The notes beneath the pieces were generated by a model that did no database searches, was not told the DNA's origin, and worked only from the letters and a program-made list of their open reading frames with translations. The position numbers and the translations under genes were made by a program. This document shows, piece after piece, positions 5,768 to 6,185 of a stretch of DNA of 6,185 nt. The stretch spans positions 1 through 6,185 of the forward strand of contig CALXVF010000074.1 in NCBI GenBank assembly GCA_944391895.1, read 5' to 3'. This DNA is from an uncultured Clostridia bacterium (lineage in GTDB: Bacteria > Bacillota > Clostridia > TANB77 > CAG-508). How positions within the stretch are numbered: the first letter of the stretch is position 1; each line of letters begins with the position of its first letter.

Positions 5768-6185
5768 CTACTTCTTATTTTTCGCATCTAACTCGTTAAG
5801 AAACAAGGTTTTTCCTAATTCTTTTGTGGACACAGCTTTTCCTCTATTCAAGCATATCACCAAGTCATAAACACCATCTGTATACCGTCCGTATATTGCA
5901 ATAACCACCTTTTTATAAACTTTTTTCTTGGTAATTTGAACAACAATTGCTCCTGGCTTAGGTATGCTATTAGCAGCCTTGGCAGCTTCTTCTGGAGTGT
6001 CAAAAAATAAGCGCCCGTAGTCTTCGAAGCTGTAGATTTGATATGTTTTTCCATACAAAACCACACCTAATGTTTCGCTTTCTTCATCCACTTCAAAAAT
6101 ATAAGCACGTGTTACATAAGCCTCTTCGCTTTCATATATCTCCCGATAGTCCACTACATAGATAAGATTTCCTTTCTTCAACTTC
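5768..6185 (-). CDS. Hypothetical protein, about 137+ residues, 5' end at window edge
   Basis: I do not recognise a named family. The frame is open to the right edge and contains no ATG. Translation must therefore begin at the TTG at 6181-6179 or, more likely, beyond the window, because no ribosome site can be seen in the 4 remaining bases. The readable protein begins KKGNLIYVVDY. It looks beta-rich in its first 60 residues and then has FFDTPEEAAKAANS (about 59-72), resembling the F(F/L)TxEEAxxA segment I recall in small accessory proteins of clostridial phages and conjugative elements. That resemblance is from memory and unverified. A further beta-rich C-terminal part follows (KKVYKKVVIAIYGRYTDGVYDLVI). 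There is no signal peptide or membrane segment. G+C of about 35-40 % and codon use match the convergent 5270 gene rather than the host genes, so the two probably belong to one acquired segment. Confidence 0.65.
   Translation of the reverse strand, partial: KLKKGNLIYVVDYREIYESEEAYVTRAYIFEVDEESETLGVVLYGKTYQIYSFEDYGRLFFDTPEEAAKAANSIPKPGAIVVQITKKKVYKKVVIAIYGRYTDGVYDLVICLNRGKAVSTKELGKTLFLNELDAKNKK

Noticed and set aside
5514..6054. Shared GKTY tetrapeptide in the two 137-residue proteins, suggesting duplication
   Set aside because: The surrounding residues do not align, so the match and the equal readable length are most likely coincidence, especially as one protein's true start is unknown.
5857..6066. 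Alternative minus-strand frame inside the 5768 gene
   Set aside because: It is nested in another frame of the larger gene, shows no initiation signal, and has an unnatural composition.

Overview
The window is AT-rich DNA (about 20-28 % G+C in stretches I counted) from a low-GC Gram-positive bacterium, most likely a Clostridia-type anaerobe. I infer this from strong AGGAGG-type ribosome binding sites, textbook sigma-A promoters, a zinc-binding L31, a clostridial-looking DUF1287 protein and miaB lying directly ahead of mutS. The placement is inference; no 16S rRNA gene is present.

Reading right to left on the minus strand there are three host transcription units. (1) 5126-3684: an unrecognised single-pass membrane protein and, 3 nt downstream, a membrane-anchored DUF1287 (NlpC/P60-like) protein, behind a recognisable promoter. 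(2) 3571-3159: ribosomal protein genes rpmF (L32) and rpmE (L31), driven by a perfect TTGACA-17-TATAAT promoter and closed by an intrinsic terminator. (3) 3037-<1: miaB (tRNA ms2i6A37 methylthiotransferase) and mutS (mismatch-recognition ATPase), 19 nt apart, with a likely extended -10 promoter just before miaB. mutS runs off the left edge; its first 529 codons are present and its ATPase domain is outside the window.

The right end (about 5270-6185) is different. It holds two convergent small genes of unknown function, with visibly higher G+C (about 35-40 % in lines I counted) and different codon use. They are separated by two strong terminator hairpins, and the left one is transcribed divergently from the membrane-protein operon. 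This looks like the edge of an acquired accessory segment, although no integrase, transposase, terminal repeat or attachment site is visible.

Most of the window is housekeeping (translation, tRNA modification, DNA repair) plus a cell-envelope pair. I found no CRISPR array, tRNA or rRNA gene, insertion sequence, or convincing new multi-gene system. The least explained parts are the envelope pair and the high-GC convergent pair with its palindrome-rich promoter region.
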